Notes: generated by a model from the letters alone, not told the origin. A stretch of DNA of 59,318 bases from Bacteroidota bacterium (GCA_005884665.1 VBAT01000009.1:1-59318); one strand, 5' to 3'; shown: positions 16,193 to 25,653, numbered from the stretch's first letter. Numbers and translations are program-made.

Positions 16193-16816
16193 ATGAAAAG
16201 TATTTTCCAGGTCCTTACCGGCTCTCACGGGTTGATGTTTGGACTGCTTATACTTCTCCTGCTTATATCGGTGGTATTAAGCGCACAAAAACTGTCCCGC
16301 AGCTATAAAGTCATGCGTAGTGGAAATGAAATCGGATGGCTAACGCTGGAAAAACAAACAGACAGTAATGCTACGACAATAACGATGGCTACCCAGGTCC
16401 ACTTCAGGTTTATCCTGGCCTACGAATCTTTCGCCAGAGAAACTTCACAGTTTGTAAATGGAACACTGCAACATTCTTATTACTACCGAAAAACCAATGG
16501 CAGCATAAAGGCAGACAGGCATACTTATCTCGTCGGCAATGATTATGAAGTGGCGGAAAATCCCGCGCGGAGAAAGCTAAATATCTCGCCGGTCACCTAC
16601 AATTCCCTCTGCATGTATTTCCAGGAGCCGGTTGGCCTGAAACAGGTATACTCAGACAATCACCAAAAGTTCCTTGAAATTGAAAAAAAATCGGACGGCG
16701 GTTACTGTGTCAGCCAACCCGACGGCATCACTAACACCTTTTATTATTCAGGCGGAGCCTGTTACAAAGTAAAGATCAATCACAGTTTTTATTCAGCCAC
16801 CTTACTCTTAAAATAA
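16193..16816 (+). CDS. DUF6134-like exported protein
   Basis: 207-residue exported protein. MKSIFQVLTG starts a signal peptide with a strong hydrophobic core (about 13-29) and a likely cleavage after VVLSA-Q. The mature part (YKVMRSGNEIGWLTLEK..., HFRFILAYESFARETSQF) is typical of DUF6134 proteins, which have a beta-rich fold and no known function. An in-frame ATG at 16091 would add 34 residues including another hydrophobic patch; 16193 gives a normal signal peptide and family length, but I cannot exclude the longer form. It is followed after 4 bp by the CPBP-like gene. Confidence 0.65.
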   Translation: MKSIFQVLTGSHGLMFGLLILLLLISVVLSAQKLSRSYKVMRSGNEIGWLTLEKQTDSNATTITMATQVHFRFILAYESFARETSQFVNGTLQHSYYYRKTNGSIKADRHTYLVGNDYEVAENPARRKLNISPVTYNSLCMYFQEPVGLKQVYSDNHQKFLEIEKKSDGGYCVSQPDGITNTFYYSGGACYKVKINHSFYSATLLLK

Positions 16817-16820
16817 TAAT

Positions 16821-17501
16821 ATGCCAAGCCACCATTTTCTGTTGTACATACTGGGTTATATGGGTCTCTTTGCCATCACAGGATTAAGTCATAAACACAA
16901 TGGCAACCGGCTGGTAGATGAACACGGAATAACCTCAGACAAGCCGATGCTTCTTGGATCCCATCTTGTCGCCATTGCATGGATAGGCATATTCTGCATT
17001 TGCTTTTTTCAGCCTGGATTGCCAGAGATTGCCTGGGGCAAAAAGACACCTACCGGTCTACAGGTTTCAGTAATTATTCTTTTAACAGCGATTGGACGCA
17101 TTCTCGCCATCGTTGAAGCCGAAAAGAAGTTTTCCGCTATCGCGGGGCGAATGCCAGGGGAACCCGTTGCAACAGGCTTTATGTCCAACTATATTGTTGC
17201 GCGGGTGCTATTCCTCTGCCTGTATGAATTATGGTTTCGCGGTTATCTCCTAATCAATAGTATCATCGCCTTTGGAATCACGTTCGCCATCATTTTAAAC
17301 ATTGCGCTGTATAGTTTATTGCATAAGGTCAATGGCCGCCGCGAAATGCTAGCCTGCATACCGATTGGAGCGATCCTTTGTGGGGTATGTGCATGGACCG
17401 GTGCAGCCTGGCCTGCTATCCTTATACATGTTGTGATGACCCTCTCACATGAAATCCACCTCGTAAAAAAAATCCATAAATCTTTAATCTCATTTATATG
17501 A
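16821..17501 (+). CDS. CPBP-like polytopic membrane protein
   Basis: 226 residues with about seven hydrophobic segments. The segment LYELWFRGYLL (about 138-148) resembles motif 1 (EExxxR) of CPBP intramembrane glutamic proteases, and NIALYSLLH (about 167) and HVVMTLSHE (about 209) resemble motifs 2 to 4. The first Glu of EExxxR is Tyr here, so catalytic activity is doubtful. A partner role for the two oxidoreductases behind it (4-bp ATGA overlap with the next gene) is possible. Family assignment is tentative. Confidence 0.6.
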   Translation: MPSHHFLLYILGYMGLFAITGLSHKHNGNRLVDEHGITSDKPMLLGSHLVAIAWIGIFCICFFQPGLPEIAWGKKTPTGLQVSVIILLTAIGRILAIVEAEKKFSAIAGRMPGEPVATGFMSNYIVARVLFLCLYELWFRGYLLINSIIAFGITFAIILNIALYSLLHKVNGRREMLACIPIGAILCGVCAWTGAAWPAILIHVVMTLSHEIHLVKKIHKSLISFI

Positions 17502-18499
17502 AAATTCTTGTAACCGGCGCTTCAGGCTATATTGGTAGCAAACTGGCCCATGCACTGGCAGTAAAAGGAAATACTGTACATGCTCTCGTACGCTCAGCGC
17601 CTAGCGACTCGCTATTGAAACATCCCAACATAAAAATTTTTACCGGCGATATACTTAACAAAGAAAGCCTGGCTGTCGCTATAAAAAACTGTAAACAGGT
17701 TTATCATACGGCCGGTGTAGTAAGGCTCTGGGCAAAAGATCCCGATATCTTTTACCAGCACAATGTTAGCGGCACACAAAATGTACTGGAAGCGGCATGG
17801 AAGGAAGGAGTAAGCAAATTTGTGTACACCAGCAGTTGTGGAGTTTGGGGATCCTGTAACGACCATATGCTTATTGAAACCGATCCCCGCACCAGCGCCT
17901 TTGACAATGACTACGATCTCTCCAAATTTCTCGCGGAAAAATCTGTAAAGGAATATGGCAGCAGGGGTTTGTTTACCGTGATCGTAAATCCTCCCCGGGT
18001 TTACGGACCGGGTCCGCTACGGCATAGCAGCGGGGTCAATCGTTTCATCCTTCGGTTGCTCCGGAAAAAAATAGCACTCTTACCCTGGCGATTGGAAACA
18101 AAAGCCAATTATGCCTTTATCGATGATGTAGTAAAGGGGCACCTGTTGGCCATGGACAGAGGCCTCGGTGGAGAACGATATATCCTCGGCGGGGAAAACA
18201 TTTCTTATAGACGACTGGTGGAAACTGTAAACACCATTGGTCAAACAAAAAATCTCATTGTCCGGATGCCTCCTGTTCTTTTCAAGACCATCGGTCATAT
18301 AGAACTGGTAAGAGGAAAATTGAACGGTCATGATCCCCTGATCACTCCTAATGTAGCTAAACGGCTGCAATCGGATAAGATGTTTGACTGCAGCAAAGCA
18401 ATACGGCAACTAGGCTATCACATCACTCCCTTTGAAGAAGGGCTTACAACGACCATCAATCACCTTAAAAACAATTTATATGAAAATGAACAACCCTAA
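17498..18499 (+). CDS. NAD-dependent epimerase/dehydratase (3beta-HSD-like)
   Basis: 333-residue extended short-chain dehydrogenase. The Rossmann motif TGASGYIGSKLA starts at residue 6 and the catalytic Tyr-Lys pair is YDLSKFLAEK (near 144-153), with an upstream SSCGVWG serine and NPPRVYGPG after it. The sequence is closest in feel to 3-beta-hydroxysteroid dehydrogenase or nucleoside-diphosphate-sugar epimerase types; the substrate is unknown. The start overlaps the previous stop (ATGA) and its end overlaps the next gene by 20 bp, so translational coupling in one operon is likely. Confidence 0.85.
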   Translation: MKILVTGASGYIGSKLAHALAVKGNTVHALVRSAPSDSLLKHPNIKIFTGDILNKESLAVAIKNCKQVYHTAGVVRLWAKDPDIFYQHNVSGTQNVLEAAWKEGVSKFVYTSSCGVWGSCNDHMLIETDPRTSAFDNDYDLSKFLAEKSVKEYGSRGLFTVIVNPPRVYGPGPLRHSSGVNRFILRLLRKKIALLPWRLETKANYAFIDDVVKGHLLAMDRGLGGERYILGGENISYRRLVETVNTIGQTKNLIVRMPPVLFKTIGHIELVRGKLNGHDPLITPNVAKRLQSDKMFDCSKAIRQLGYHITPFEEGLTTTINHLKNNLYENEQP

Positions 18500-19349
18500 A
18501 TCGAATTATACACTTATAACCGGAGCCAGCGAAGGATTGGGTAAGGCCCTTGCAATTGAATGCGCCAGCCGTAGGATGAACCTCGTCCTGGTAGCACTAC
18601 CGGGTTCTGAATTGCATTCGCTCGCCTCTTTTATCCGACGAAATTATTTCGTCGGTGTCCTTAGCATAGAAAAAGATCTTTGCAGGGATGAAAGCTGCAG
18701 GGAGCTTTTTAACGAAATAAGCAGTCTTGACTTAAATATTAATATACTGATCAATAATGCAGGCATCGGTGGTACAGGACTGTTTGAAAACGGCAGTATC
18801 GATCTCTATGAAAAACAGATACGGTTAAATGTGCTGGCAACTACGCTGATATCACGTCTATTTATCGACATGCTGAAACGTAATCGCTCGGCTTACATAT
18901 TGAATGTTGGTAGCATGGCCAGTTTCTTTTGTTTGCCCAAAAAACAGGTATATGGTGCAACAAAATCCTTTATCTACTTTTTCTCAAAAACGCTTAGAAG
19001 GGAACTAAAGCAAAACAACATTCATGTCAGCGTACTTTGCCCCGGAGGTATGAATACTAACCCAGCCGTTACACTCCTGAATAAAACCGGTAACTATATC
19101 TCCCGCCTTTCCATTATGAACCCCGAAGAAGTGGCGCCTCTTGCTATCGATGGCTTATTGAAAGGAAAGCCGGTAATAGTGCCCGGGCGAATGAACCGGG
19201 TCTTTCTGGTCCTGGATAAAATGTTGCCGGAAAAAATAAAAGACCTACTAACTGGCAGCACCATGAAAAAAATTAACCCTGATCATTCGTTGGTCAGGTA
19301 CCTGTCAGTGGTCGCAGAACCTGGCTCTGGCGAGCAGGCAATAGCCTGA
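18480..19349 (+). CDS. Short-chain dehydrogenase/reductase
   Basis: 289-residue classical SDR: TGASEGLGKALA near the N-terminus (TGxxxGxG), NNAGIGGTG (NNAG motif), a serine in LNVGSMASFF and the catalytic YGATKSF (YxxxK). The C-terminal part (ERY-like cap and a long helix) is typical of the SDR group acting on lipophilic or polyketide substrates, but no substrate can be assigned. The chosen ATG (18480) overlaps the end of the previous gene by 20 bp; a second ATG follows two codons later. Last gene of the cluster beginning at 16193. Confidence 0.88.
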   Translation: MKMNNPKSNYTLITGASEGLGKALAIECASRRMNLVLVALPGSELHSLASFIRRNYFVGVLSIEKDLCRDESCRELFNEISSLDLNINILINNAGIGGTGLFENGSIDLYEKQIRLNVLATTLISRLFIDMLKRNRSAYILNVGSMASFFCLPKKQVYGATKSFIYFFSKTLRRELKQNNIHVSVLCPGGMNTNPAVTLLNKTGNYISRLSIMNPEEVAPLAIDGLLKGKPVIVPGRMNRVFLVLDKMLPEKIKDLLTGSTMKKINPDHSLVRYLSVVAEPGSGEQAIA

Positions 19350-19456
19350 TTTTAAATTTATATGATGTCTTTTTTAATAAATGGATGGGTATAAAAGTGA
19401 AATAAGAAAATCCGTATCTTAGCCACCTGTTCATCATTTATACCAAAAAACTGTTT

Positions 19457-20122
19457 ATGAGAAAGAGTCTCCTTATTACAGCTATTTTCATCCTTATTGT
19501 AAACTTCGTATCCGCCCAAAACACGCGCCTGGGATTTACAGCGGGGCCAGTTGCCAGCACCATGTTTCAAAAAGTTAGCGGGAAAAAGCATATGTATGAT
19601 TTCGGATATGCGTTCACCGCTGGAGCGTTGCTGGATGTACCGATGCAAAAACATGGAAGCTTCCAACCCGGCATTAACTATATCATGAAGAATTCAAAGG
19701 ATACCTATACCGACCCAACTACCAATAAGCAGGTTTTGGCAAAGTATAGTCTTACTTATATCGAAGTTCCCATCAACGTCGTTTTCAGGATACCCGCCGG
19801 GTCATCGGGCAATGTGCTGCTTGGCGGCGGTGTGGCCCCGGCCATGGCTATCAAAGGAAAAACAACCAACGAGATAGATAATACAATCACAAAGGACCAG
19901 GGGTTGAATTTTGGAGACGAAACTAAAGATGATTTTGGTCAATATGATTTTGGCATCAATGCCATAGCTGGCTACGAATTCAATAATGGTTTTTTTATAC
20001 AGCTTAACTACAACCACGGCATCAACAGGCTGTTCGTTGGCGGCGACCCGGAAGACAAACTTTATAACCGGTACTTTGCACTTCGCCTCGGCTACCTGAT
20101 CTCGTGTAAAAAGAAGAAATAG
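19457..20122 (+). CDS. PorT-like outer membrane beta-barrel protein
   Basis: 221 residues. A Sec signal peptide (MRKSLLITAIFILIVNFVSAQ) is followed by an 8-strand-type barrel sequence of the PorT/OMP_b-brl_2 kind: LGFTAGPVAS, alternating hydrophobic strands, FQPGINYIMK, EVPINVVFRI, GYEFNNGFFIQLNYNHGI and a last strand YFALRLGYLI. The function is unknown; such proteins are abundant outer membrane proteins in Bacteroidota. It is preceded by about 100 bp with a -7-like TATCTTAG (19415-19422) and followed by its own terminator. Confidence 0.82.
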   Translation: MRKSLLITAIFILIVNFVSAQNTRLGFTAGPVASTMFQKVSGKKHMYDFGYAFTAGALLDVPMQKHGSFQPGINYIMKNSKDTYTDPTTNKQVLAKYSLTYIEVPINVVFRIPAGSSGNVLLGGGVAPAMAIKGKTTNEIDNTITKDQGLNFGDETKDDFGQYDFGINAIAGYEFNNGFFIQLNYNHGINRLFVGGDPEDKLYNRYFALRLGYLISCKKKK

Positions 20123-20146
20123 ATTTAGAAATATAATTCTAGCCGG

Positions 20147-20166
20147 CGGGTTCTCCAGGGAACCCG
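20147..20166 (+). terminator. Terminator after PorT-like gene
   Basis: CGGGTTC (20147-20153) and GAACCCG (20160-20166) form a 7-bp stem with a 6-nt loop, followed by TTTTGTTTT on the plus strand. The tail runs into the end of the convergent rlmB gene. Confidence 0.75.
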
Positions 20167-20173
20167 TTTTGTT

Positions 20174-20935
20174 TTACAGGCCCCGTTGACGCATCACTTC
20201 GTATAATATGATCCCGGTAGCTACCGATACATTCAGCGACTCGAAATTGCCTTTCATCGGTATTTTTAATTTTTCATCGCAGATTTTCAGCAATGCTGGG
20301 TAAATCCCTTTCTCCTCACTGCCCATTATAAGGGCGCACGGTTCTTTAAGATTGCACTCATAAACATTTTTAGCTGCTTTCATTTCACTGGCAAAGACTT
20401 TTATGCCGTTGAGGTGCAAATCATCGACTGCCTTCATCAGGCTGTTTACCCTGCATACGGGAATGTTTTCAAGAGCGCCAGCCGACGTTAGTATCGCATC
20501 TTCGTTGAGTGCCCCTACTCCTTTATCGGGTATAATGATGGCGTGAACACCGCTGCAAAAAGCGGTACGTGCGATACCCCCGATATTACGGATATCGGTG
20601 ATGCCATCGAGGATCAGGAAAAGGGGAACCTCCCCATTCTCCACTACCAACGAAATCACTTCCTGGAGATCATAGTATTTTATTTTTGAAATGAGGGCGA
20701 TAGCACCGTTATGGCCAGTTACATTAAAGCTGTTCAGTTTTGCCGCGGGAACATAATTCACCGGGATGCCATGGTGCGCTGCCAGCTTTTTTAAATTATC
20801 AAAAGCCTTTGTCCTGACCGTATCAATATAAACCCGGTCTAATTGCTGGCCCGCCTTAATGGCTTCTGCAATTGCATCGGGTCCTATGACCAATTGATTT
20901 TTTTTGGGACGATGTTGTTGCCTGAATTGTTTCAC
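20174..20935 (-). CDS. rlmB: 23S rRNA 2'-O-ribose methyltransferase RlmB (TrmH family)
   Basis: SpoU/TrmH-family methyltransferase, most likely methylating G2251 of 23S rRNA. 253 residues with an N-terminal substrate-binding domain (VIGPDAIAEAIKAGQQLDRVYID) and the SPOUT knot: LDGITDIRNIGGIARTAFCSGV (motif 1 region, near 130), ALIMGSEEKGIYP (motif 2) and IPMKGNFESLNVSVATGI (motif 3). All three motifs are intact. It is the gene downstream of metK on minus, beyond a terminator. The exact target nucleotide is inferred from family resemblance. Confidence 0.9.
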   Translation of the reverse strand: MKQFRQQHRPKKNQLVIGPDAIAEAIKAGQQLDRVYIDTVRTKAFDNLKKLAAHHGIPVNYVPAAKLNSFNVTGHNGAIALISKIKYYDLQEVISLVVENGEVPLFLILDGITDIRNIGGIARTAFCSGVHAIIIPDKGVGALNEDAILTSAGALENIPVCRVNSLMKAVDDLHLNGIKVFASEMKAAKNVYECNLKEPCALIMGSEEKGIYPALLKICDEKLKIPMKGNFESLNVSVATGIILYEVMRQRGL

Positions 20936-20953
20936 TGTTCAAAGAAACAAAAA

Positions 20954-20979
20954 AACCCACCGGTGATGGCCGATGGGTT
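20954..20979 (-). terminator. Terminator after metK
   Basis: AACCCACCGG (20954-20963) and CCGATGGGTT (20970-20979) pair over 10 bp with one mismatch and a 6-nt loop. On the minus strand a run of seven Ts follows. It lies between metK and rlmB. Confidence 0.8.
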
Positions 20980-20996
20980 CCTGTTATTTATGGAAA

Positions 20997-22247
20997 TTAT
21001 AGTCCGAATGCTTTTTTGACCTTTGCTACGTAGTCGAGTTTTTCCCAGGTAAACAGCTCTACTTTCTTCCTGGCAGTCTTACCGTCAGGAGAAACAAATA
21101 CTTTTTCCACTATTTCCGGCTTACGACCCATGTGGCCATAAGCAGCCGTTTCGCTATAAATAGGATTTCTCAATTTCAGTCTTTGCTCGATAAAGTAAGG
21201 GCGCATATCAAAGAGACCCTCAACCATCTTTCCTATCTCTCCATCGCTCATTTCCACCTTAGCAGTCCCAAAAGTATTTACATTGACGCTGGTCGGTTTT
21301 GCAACCCCAATGGCGTAAGATACCTGAACCAATAATTCATCGGCTACACCGGCAGCAACAAGGTTCTTTGCTATATGCCGGGTGGCATAGGCAGCGCTGC
21401 GATCAACCTTGCTGGGATCTTTACCACTGAAGGCGCCACCGCCATGTGCACCCTTGCCACCGTAAGTGTCAACAATGATCTTACGGCCGGTCAAACCCGT
21501 GTCACCATGAGGTCCGCCGATCACAAATTTTCCTGTGGGGTTGATGTGATACTTGATCTGGTCATTAAACAGCTTTGCGTATTTCTTGTATTTCGATTTT
21601 ACACGGGGGATCAAAATCTTGATAACATCTTCCCGGATCTTAGCCTGCATTTTGGATTCAGTATCAAAATCATCATGCTGGGTAGAAACAACGATAGCAT
21701 CGATCCTGACAGGCCTGTTATTATCGTCATATTCCAACGTTACCTGACTTTTGGCATCGGGACGAAGGTATTTGATCTGTTTATTTTCTCTTCTCATTAC
21801 TGCCAGTTCGAGCAGCAGTTTGTGTGCAAGGTCCAGGGCCAATGGCATATAATCATCGGTCTCGTTAGTAGCATATCCAAACATCATCCCCTGGTCACCG
21901 GCACCCTGATCTTCTTTATTTGTTCTTTCCACGCCCTGGTTGATATCAGATGATTGTTCATGAATTGCTGAAAGCACTCCGCAGGAACTCGCTTCAAACA
22001 TGTATTCGCTTTTGGTATATCCGATCTTACGGATCACTTCGCGGGCTATTTCCTGCACATCGAGATAGGCTTTTGATTTCACTTCGCCGGCGAGCACCAC
22101 CTGGCCGGTAGTTACCAGCGTTTCGCAAGCTACTTTTGATTGTGAATCGAAAGCAAGAAAATTATCGATCAGTGCATCAGATATCTGATCAGCTACTTTA
22201 TCCGGGTGTCCTTCTGAAACGCTTTCAGAAGTGAAGAGGTAAGGCAT
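20997..22247 (-). CDS. metK: S-adenosylmethionine synthetase
   Basis: Makes S-adenosylmethionine from methionine and ATP. The 416 residues carry the canonical motifs: [20 protein letters not shown] (residues 10-29), [15 protein letters not shown] (near 117) and [19 protein letters not shown] (near 269). The upstream region has a -7 element TATATTTG (22305-22298, minus) and leaves a leader of only about 45 nt, so there is no room for a SAM riboswitch. A single-gene unit between a terminator and DUF4270 is likely. Confidence 0.97.
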   Translation of the reverse strand: MPYLFTSESVSEGHPDKVADQISDALIDNFLAFDSQSKVACETLVTTGQVVLAGEVKSKAYLDVQEIAREVIRKIGYTKSEYMFEASSCGVLSAIHEQSSDINQGVERTNKEDQGAGDQGMMFGYATNETDDYMPLALDLAHKLLLELAVMRRENKQIKYLRPDAKSQVTLEYDDNNRPVRIDAIVVSTQHDDFDTESKMQAKIREDVIKILIPRVKSKYKKYAKLFNDQIKYHINPTGKFVIGGPHGDTGLTGRKIIVDTYGGKGAHGGGAFSGKDPSKVDRSAAYATRHIAKNLVAAGVADELLVQVSYAIGVAKPTSVNVNTFGTAKVEMSDGEIGKMVEGLFDMRPYFIEQRLKLRNPIYSETAAYGHMGRKPEIVEKVFVSPDGKTARKKVELFTWEKLDYVAKVKKAFGL

Positions 22248-22297
22248 AGATGAGCGTAAATTTAAATTGTGGTTAGTATAGATTTTTTAATCGGGGG

Positions 22298-22305
22298 CAA
22301 ATATA
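22298..22305 (-). promoter_or_regulatory. -7 element of metK promoter
   Basis: TATATTTG on the minus strand fits TAnnTTTG. The expected -33 position 19 nt upstream (22325-22328) reads TTAT, a weak match, so only the -7 part is convincing. Confidence 0.5.
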
Positions 22306-22340
22306 CCACCCGATTCAGTTATTTATAAAAAGCTTATACA

Positions 22341-23867
22341 CTAAATTTTCGAATACACGATCCGGAGTCGCAAACGGTGTGGATTGGTATCCGAAGGGCC
22401 AGCGTTCCCGATCAGTCTCACCCTGCCTATTACGGGTCTTGGGTTTACAGATACCGTGGGAGGCCCCACGACCGGCGCAGCATTTGGCGCCGGGTCAAAA
22501 TACTGGTCGCTTACATAATATGGTGCAAATAACCGGAGGTTGTATACAGGTTCGGTACCGTTCACAATATGCTGAACATATCTCGAAAGATTAAAATGCC
22601 AGGTTTTGACAACACGTCCCGATGCATCAAACGCATTGATCGGAGCAACACCGAAACTATTCAGGTTAAATGAACCGGACTGGTAATCATAAACCACGTC
22701 ATAAGGAATGTTCCTGAATTTTGAAATAGAAGGCGAATAAGCATCCACGTATAAAAACGAGGGAGCTGGAAACAAGGTATCCGTCGGATGATAACTTTGC
22801 TCGGCAATCAATTCAGCCCTGTGGATAACCCGGTTACTTAACCCTGTAAGGGCCGGAATTTTGATAGTGGCGAATGTGCCTGGAGTGTTTTGGATATAAA
22901 CCAGTTCGTCAGGAGTTGTTCCACCCTGGGCCGCCAGCAGCTCAGCCGTGCTGTAATCTCTTTTAATATAGTTATGCGAAGCGGTAGCCTGCGTGAAATA
23001 AGTGTTATAAGGTTTAAAACTAAAATAGGTTACAGTCGTATCAAGGTCAGTGCCCACGCCATGAAGGTACCTGTAATAAATAGCCAGCTTGGTATTTGCC
23101 CCCTGAAGATTAAAACCCATTACCGCGTTGCCCGAAGAAGTAGATCTCAGGCCAAATCCCTTAAACTTGGTTTTAAATGCTGAATCAGAAGAATAAGCAT
23201 TATTAGGTCCCGAAGAGATCGAGTCATAAGAAAGCAACCTGTTGCCAAAGGCAGCGCTTAGAGGTATTCTTAATTGATGAGTAGTAGTATCAAGATAAGC
23301 TTTAACAGAATCGTCGAGCCCAGATGGCACAATTGTTCGGGAAGGACCCAGTGAACCTCCAAGCGTAACGGGGTTGGTCCTCATAAAATATAAACTGTCG
23401 GCCCTGAATTCACTGGTGATCTCTGACACGTTGATTGTCTGACTAACAGCGCTGTCACCGTAAGTTTCGACGTAGTCAAGGACCAGGACGACAGAATCCA
23501 GGAAAATACTATCTTTCTTATTCGCAAAAGCAAAAGGGAAAACCAACGGGCGTAGTTCAAAAGCCATCTGTGCTTCTGTTTTGCCAAACAGCGGATCGCT
23601 ATTGATAATGCCTAAAAACTGTTCATCTGAGTAGTGGCTACGAATGGTATCCTGTCTCAGGGAATCGGCCGCAGCTCCGCCCAGGGTAAAAATATCGTTA
23701 TAAGCTTCTACTGTGACAATTGTATCGAAAGTCGTCACATTATCGATGGGTGGAATGAGGTCAGCGCCCAGTTCGGTAGCATCGTTGATCTTTTTGCAGG
23801 AAGTAAATAAGAAAAGCAGGGCTGTAATAGTTGATCCAAGCGTTAGTGCCAGAAGTCTTTTGTTCAC
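22341..23867 (-). CDS. DUF4270 lipoprotein
   Basis: 508-residue lipoprotein with a DUF4270 domain, widespread in Bacteroidota and of unknown function. The signal peptide ends in the lipobox FLFTSC (Cys24), followed by KKINDATELGADLIPPIDNV, which is typical of the family start. The remainder is beta-rich and Ser/Thr/Asn-rich, consistent with surface or periplasmic location. It is placed 32 bp downstream of the starch-synthase-like gene on minus, and that pair is divergent from panC, an arrangement I believe to be common in the phylum. Confidence 0.88.
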   Translation of the reverse strand: MNKRLLALTLGSTITALLFLFTSCKKINDATELGADLIPPIDNVTTFDTIVTVEAYNDIFTLGGAAADSLRQDTIRSHYSDEQFLGIINSDPLFGKTEAQMAFELRPLVFPFAFANKKDSIFLDSVVLVLDYVETYGDSAVSQTINVSEITSEFRADSLYFMRTNPVTLGGSLGPSRTIVPSGLDDSVKAYLDTTTHQLRIPLSAAFGNRLLSYDSISSGPNNAYSSDSAFKTKFKGFGLRSTSSGNAVMGFNLQGANTKLAIYYRYLHGVGTDLDTTVTYFSFKPYNTYFTQATASHNYIKRDYSTAELLAAQGGTTPDELVYIQNTPGTFATIKIPALTGLSNRVIHRAELIAEQSYHPTDTLFPAPSFLYVDAYSPSISKFRNIPYDVVYDYQSGSFNLNSFGVAPINAFDASGRVVKTWHFNLSRYVQHIVNGTEPVYNLRLFAPYYVSDQYFDPAPNAAPVVGPPTVSVNPRPVIGRVRLIGNAGPSDTNPHRLRLRIVYSKI

Positions 23868-23899
23868 AGTTAAATTTTAAAAGCAGGGGGTTAGGAAAT

Positions 23900-24715
23900 T
23901 TACCTCGACGCAAGATCGTTATACAGTTGTAAATAGTCTGTTAAATCAGATTCAGGGTTGTACTGTAAAGTCTTCTTGCCTCTAACCTTTGAAAACTCAT
24001 CCACCAGTTTTTTCTCTACTTTTTCAGCCCCAAACGTTATTGCATCCGCATAGGTGGCACCTCCTCTGAACATCGCAGTGTTATTAGCTTCTTTGAATGC
24101 TTCCAGGTCCTTTTCTTTTAGCGAGGGGTGAATGAGCGCCTTGGTCAGGAAATCATTGCCCAGCTTTTCCTTGAAGGTGTTCTGGCCAATGGTATATACA
24201 ATCTTGCTGTGTGAAAACACCGGCTCTTTTTTATATACCGTCTTTAAATAGGCAGGGATAAGACCGGTCATCCAGCCGCTACAGTGGATAATATCAGGAG
24301 GCCATCCAAACTTTTTGACTGTTTCAAGGGCTCCTTTGCAAAAAAAGATGGTACGGAGGCCGTTATCCTCGAACCATTTTTCGTTTTCGTCGTGGAAAAT
24401 ATATTTTCTTTTAAACAGGTCTTCGTTCTCGAGGAAGTAAACCTGAAGCCTGGCGCTAGGCAATGAAGCCACTTTGATCTGCAGAGGCATATCGTCGTTG
24501 TCCACCGACACATTGATCCCCGAAAGGCGAACCACTTCATGAAGACGGTGACGGCGCTCGTTAATATTGCCAAAGCGGGGCATAATGCAGCGGACTTCAA
24601 ATCCATTGTCATTTGCCTTTATCGCCAGCTTATTAACGGTTTCTGAAAATTCTGTCAACTCCAGGTAGGGTGACATTTCGTTAGCAATAAATAGAATTCG
24701 TTTTTTTCCAGACAT
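23900..24715 (-). CDS. Starch-synthase-like protein, N-terminal lobe only
   Basis: 271 residues resembling the N-terminal (GT5) lobe of glycogen/starch synthases: KRILFIANEMSPYLELTEFSETVNKLA at the start corresponds to the ADP-glucose-binding region, and PDIIHCSGWMTGLIPAYLKTVY to the conserved middle motif. A normal GlgA has about 470 residues; the C-terminal GT-B lobe with the nucleotide-sugar site is missing, and the KxGGL motif is degenerate (TEFSETV). It may therefore not be a functional synthase. The short form seems to be a Bacteroidota lineage feature rather than a recent truncation, judging from its neat stop and context with DUF4270 and panC. Confidence 0.75.
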   Translation of the reverse strand: MSGKKRILFIANEMSPYLELTEFSETVNKLAIKANDNGFEVRCIMPRFGNINERRHRLHEVVRLSGINVSVDNDDMPLQIKVASLPSARLQVYFLENEDLFKRKYIFHDENEKWFEDNGLRTIFFCKGALETVKKFGWPPDIIHCSGWMTGLIPAYLKTVYKKEPVFSHSKIVYTIGQNTFKEKLGNDFLTKALIHPSLKEKDLEAFKEANNTAMFRGGATYADAITFGAEKVEKKLVDEFSKVRGKKTLQYNPESDLTDYLQLYNDLASR

Positions 24716-24807
24716 ATTGTCCCTTTTTCAAAAGAGTGCAAAAGTACTATTTTATACTGAATAGCTAAGTTTGCAATGGATTCTAATCTGAAAATCGTTG
24801 ATATTTT

Positions 24808-25653
24808 ATGGTTTTATTTAAGAAAAAGGGCGACATACGGCGATACCTCGACCGCAAAAAACAGCAAGAGCATCAGGTTGGCTTTGTTCCCACGATGGGA
24901 GCCCTACACCAGGGGCATATCTCTCTGGTAGAAAGCTGTAGAAGCGATAATTCAATAACTGTTTGCAGCATATTTGTAAATCCCACGCAGTTTAATGACC
25001 CCAAAGATTTCGAAAAGTACCCGGTGACTATTGACCGGGATATTTATATGCTTGAGGCTGCCGGGTGCGATGTCCTGTTCCTGCCGGCGATGGAAGAAAT
25101 TTATCCTGGTGGCATAAGGCCCGGAGAGAAATTTGACCTGGGATACCTTGAAACGATCCTGGAAGGCAAATATCGGCCCGGCCATTTCCAGGGTGTGTGC
25201 ATGGTGATGAAAAGGCTGCTGGAAATTGTCGACCCTGATAACCTGTATCTCGGTCAGAAGGATTACCAGCAATGCATGGTCATTAAGAAATTGATCAATG
25301 ATAATTTTACAGGCATGGCCACCATTGTCTGTCCGATTATTAGAGAACCCGATGGTCTTGCCATGAGTAGCCGGAATATGCGGTTAAATGAAGAAGAGCG
25401 TAAGAAAGCGCCAGCCATCTATTCGGTTTTGCAAAGCCTGAAAAAAAATCTTCGAAAAGGAAATTTACAACAATTAAAAACTGACGCTAACAACAGCCTG
25501 ACAAAGCTGGGCTTTAAAGTTGACTATATTGAAATAGCAAATGCCTCTACCCTTCTACCGGTAACAGAATGGGATGGTAAGCAAGAATTGGTGACACTGG
25601 TCGCGGCTTTCCTGAATGAAGTGCGGCTGATCGACAACCTGCTTTTAAATTAG
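24808..25653 (+). CDS. panC: Pantoate-beta-alanine ligase
   Basis: Condenses pantoate and beta-alanine using ATP in pantothenate synthesis. 281 residues, family length. Motifs: VPTMGALHQGHISLVE (residues 27-42, HIGH-type ATP site), FVNPTQFNDPKDFEKYP (near 56), LYLGQKDYQQ (near 150) and the KMSKS-like region AMSSRNMRL (near 190). The promoter region shared with the divergent starch-synthase-like gene has TAAGTTTG at 24766-24773. panB lies 5 kb further on; panD, which makes beta-alanine, is not in the window. Confidence 0.96.
   Translation: MVLFKKKGDIRRYLDRKKQQEHQVGFVPTMGALHQGHISLVESCRSDNSITVCSIFVNPTQFNDPKDFEKYPVTIDRDIYMLEAAGCDVLFLPAMEEIYPGGIRPGEKFDLGYLETILEGKYRPGHFQGVCMVMKRLLEIVDPDNLYLGQKDYQQCMVIKKLINDNFTGMATIVCPIIREPDGLAMSSRNMRLNEEERKKAPAIYSVLQSLKKNLRKGNLQQLKTDANNSLTKLGFKVDYIEIANASTLLPVTEWDGKQELVTLVAAFLNEVRLIDNLLLN

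Noticed and set aside
22248..22340. Possible SAM riboswitch upstream of metK
   Set aside because: The leader after the -7 element is only about 45 nt and has no matching structure.
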